DNA of 25,941 bases from CAYNNP01 sp964398215 (GTDB lineage: Bacteria; Planctomycetota; Planctomycetia; Pirellulales; Pirellulaceae). The notes under the pieces are model-generated. The model saw nothing but the letters and a program-made list of their open reading frames with translations. It was not told the origin of the DNA and searched no databases. The translations under genes were made by a program, and so were the position numbers. The stretch is taken from positions 1 through 25,941 of the forward strand of contig CAYNNP010000069.1 in NCBI GenBank assembly GCA_964398215.1, written 5' to 3'. Shown here in pieces: positions 24,668 through 25,941 of the stretch. Position 1 is the stretch's first letter. Each line of letters starts with the position of its first letter.

Positions 24668-25759
24668 ATGTTGCAGAAGCGCGAAAACAACTTTGATCTT
24701 TTGCGTTTGCTGTTGGCAGTTCTAGTTTTGCGTTGCCACGCTGGGCTTGTTGGGTTTCAGCAGAAATGGACTGATGACCAGTATTTTCTTGGTGGCCTGT
24801 GGGCAGTCCAGTGCTTTTTCGTCATTTCGGGATACCTGATCTTCCGAAGCTGGGAATCCAAACCGATCCTGCGTGTTTTTGCAGAAAAGAGAGCCCGCAG
24901 AATCCTGCCTGCCTACGTGATGGTGGTAGTGGTGACGACACTCGCTTTTGCCGGGCTGAGCTCACTAGGAGTCGCAGAGTACTTTCGCAACACAGCGACC
25001 TATAAGTACATGCTCGCGAATCTCAGTTTCCTGGGGTTTCTGCAGAACTCTTTGCCCGGAGTATTCGAGAACAGCGCGCAGTCGTATGTGAATGGGCCGC
25101 TGTGGACTATCAAGATTGAAGTGATGTTCTACATCAGCGTGCCAATCATCGCGTACATGGCAACGAAGATCCCACGTCGGATACTATTTACCGCCCTCTA
25201 TCTAGGCGGCGTCATCTGGAATATCGGTTTTGAGTATTTAGCTGAATACACGCAACGATCAAGCCTTGAACGAGTCGCAGAACAACTACCTGGACAAATG
25301 GCGTTCTTTGTCAGCGGAGGCGCCATTCACTATGCAAGGTCTTTTGTCGAGAAACGTCTGCGTTGGCTGACGGTTGGCTCCACTGTCGTGGTAGCAGGCT
25401 ACTTTGCGGTATCGCCTCTTTGGTTTGCACTCGCATATCCGTTCGCGCTTGCGGTTCTTGTGATCGGCTTTGCCAACTATTTCCCATATCTGGGAAACTT
25501 TGGCCGATTCGGCGATTTCTCGTATGGAATCTACATATTCCATTATCCGATCTTGCAGGCCCTTGCCACATTTGAGTTGCCCTATAGCCCTGGCACAGTG
25601 TTCGCCATTGGTTGCACGTTAACGGTGATCGCAGCCGTTGCGTCATGGCATTTGCTGGAGTCAAAATGGCTGCTCAAGTCATCTCACTACGTCCAAGCGA
25701 TGAAACGTGCCGAAAGCAGCAGTGCAGAAGCGCCAGAACCAACGGAAACACGGGACTAG
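24668..25759 (+). CDS. Acyltransferase 3 family membrane protein (OafA/YrhL-like)
   Basis: This 363-residue integral membrane enzyme belongs to the acyltransferase-3 family, which O-acetylates sugars of cell-surface polysaccharides or related molecules. The family start NFDLLRLLLAVLVLRCH with H24, the motif FFVISGYLIFRSW and the basic KRARRILPAYV are all visible. About ten membrane helices follow, and NGPLWTIKIEVMFYI is the expected conserved segment. The C-terminus ends in a short hydrophilic tail (SSSAEAPEPTETRD). No SGNH domain is fused. The ATG at 24668 is the natural start, though only a weak ribosome site precedes it. No other glycan genes lie beside it, so the substrate is unknown. Confidence 0.9.
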   Translation: MLQKRENNFDLLRLLLAVLVLRCHAGLVGFQQKWTDDQYFLGGLWAVQCFFVISGYLIFRSWESKPILRVFAEKRARRILPAYVMVVVVTTLAFAGLSSLGVAEYFRNTATYKYMLANLSFLGFLQNSLPGVFENSAQSYVNGPLWTIKIEVMFYISVPIIAYMATKIPRRILFTALYLGGVIWNIGFEYLAEYTQRSSLERVAEQLPGQMAFFVSGGAIHYARSFVEKRLRWLTVGSTVVVAGYFAVSPLWFALAYPFALAVLVIGFANYFPYLGNFGRFGDFSYGIYIFHYPILQALATFELPYSPGTVFAIGCTLTVIAAVASWHLLESKWLLKSSHYVQAMKRAESSSAEAPEPTETRD

Positions 25760-25765
25760 CAGGGC

Positions 25766-25787
25766 GAATCACTTTTCAAAGTGATTC
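25766..25787 (+). repeat. Hairpin after acyltransferase gene
   Basis: GAATCACTTT (25766-25775) and AAAGTGATTC (25778-25787) form a perfect inverted repeat just after the acyltransferase stop codon. No T-tract follows, so it is either a weak or Rho-assisted terminator, or a 3'-end stabilising hairpin. It also separates the gene from the tRNA. Confidence 0.5.
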
Positions 25788-25848
25788 ACCGGACGCTAAC
25801 TAGGCTGGAACTGGACCAAAGAAAGAAAAGGCAGTAAACTGCGGCCGC

Positions 25849-25933
25849 GCCCAGGTGGTGGAATTGGCAGACACAGAGGACTTAAAATCCTCCGGCCATA
25901 GCGGCTGTGCGGGTTCAAGTCCCGCCCTGGGCA
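25849..25933 (+). tRNA. tRNA-Leu (UAA)
   Basis: An 85-base class II tRNA. The acceptor arms GCCCAGG (25849-25855) and CCTGGGC (25926-25932) pair fully, with discriminator A at 25933. The anticodon stem GAGGA/TCCTC encloses the loop CTTAAAA, with anticodon TAA at 25883-25885. A long variable arm and a perfect T arm (GCGGG TTCAAGT CCCGC, 25909-25925) are present. CCA is not encoded. Confidence 0.96.
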
Positions 25934-25941
25934 CTGGATTG

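Noticed and set aside
25849..25941. tRNA-associated integration site
   Set aside because: No integrase gene and no duplicated tRNA 3' end were seen in the window. The sequence ends eight bases after the tRNA, so it cannot be tested here.

Overview
This window reads as chromosomal DNA from a planctomycete, most likely a member of the Pirellulaceae (Rhodopirellula-like). Three things suggest this. There is a cluster of gene families typical of the PVC group: a DUF1080 protein, a PVC-type membrane-bound dehydrogenase with cytochrome c, a DUF1559 pseudopilin, an MJ0042-type zinc-ribbon membrane protein, an ASPIC/UnbV lipoprotein and a Ser/Thr kinase. The GC content is moderate. The spacers carry REP-like repeats. 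The genus cannot be fixed from the sequence alone. No phage, insertion sequence, CRISPR array or classical defence system was seen.

Region 1 (1-5579, minus strand) holds, in transcription order, a proline-rich membrane protein with a squalene-cyclase/prenyltransferase-like exterior domain, an ArgE/DapE-type M20 peptidase, a Tat-exported amidohydrolase and, beyond a repeat-rich spacer, an exported DUF1080 protein. A long hairpin repeat (36-110) follows the last gene.

Region 2 (5580-10880, plus strand) is the fatty-acid synthesis cluster rpmF-fabD-fabG-acpP-fabF, followed by a small Na+/Ca2+-exchanger-type antiporter. acpP has its own sigma70-like promoter and a terminator-like hairpin, which fits the need for high acyl-carrier-protein output. 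plsX and fabH, often found between rpmF and fabD in other bacteria, are absent here.

Region 3 (10900-17757) has a minus-strand zinc-ribbon membrane protein and, divergent from it, a 1251-residue exported fusion protein: degenerate SGNH hydrolase, PVC dehydrogenase propeller, HEAT-like repeats, azurin-like cupredoxin and cytochrome c. Then come accD, which links back to fatty-acid synthesis, and a soluble Ser/Thr kinase 62 bases behind it.

Region 4 (17841-25941) holds a large TPR/VCBS/ASPIC lipoprotein, a 576-base spacer with internal repeats, a small lipoprotein plus DUF1559 pseudopilin pair ending in a strong terminator, a sigma70-like promoter driving a coiled-coil membrane protein translationally overlapped by a 66-residue membrane protein, an acyltransferase-3 membrane enzyme, and a tRNA-Leu(UAA) at the right edge.

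The most unusual items are the five-domain redox fusion with a dead-looking SGNH domain, the overlapping coiled-coil/small membrane protein pair, the lipoprotein-pseudopilin pair with its structured leader region, and the three-copy repeat cluster at 1120-1369. No complete new multi-gene system can be claimed from sequence alone.
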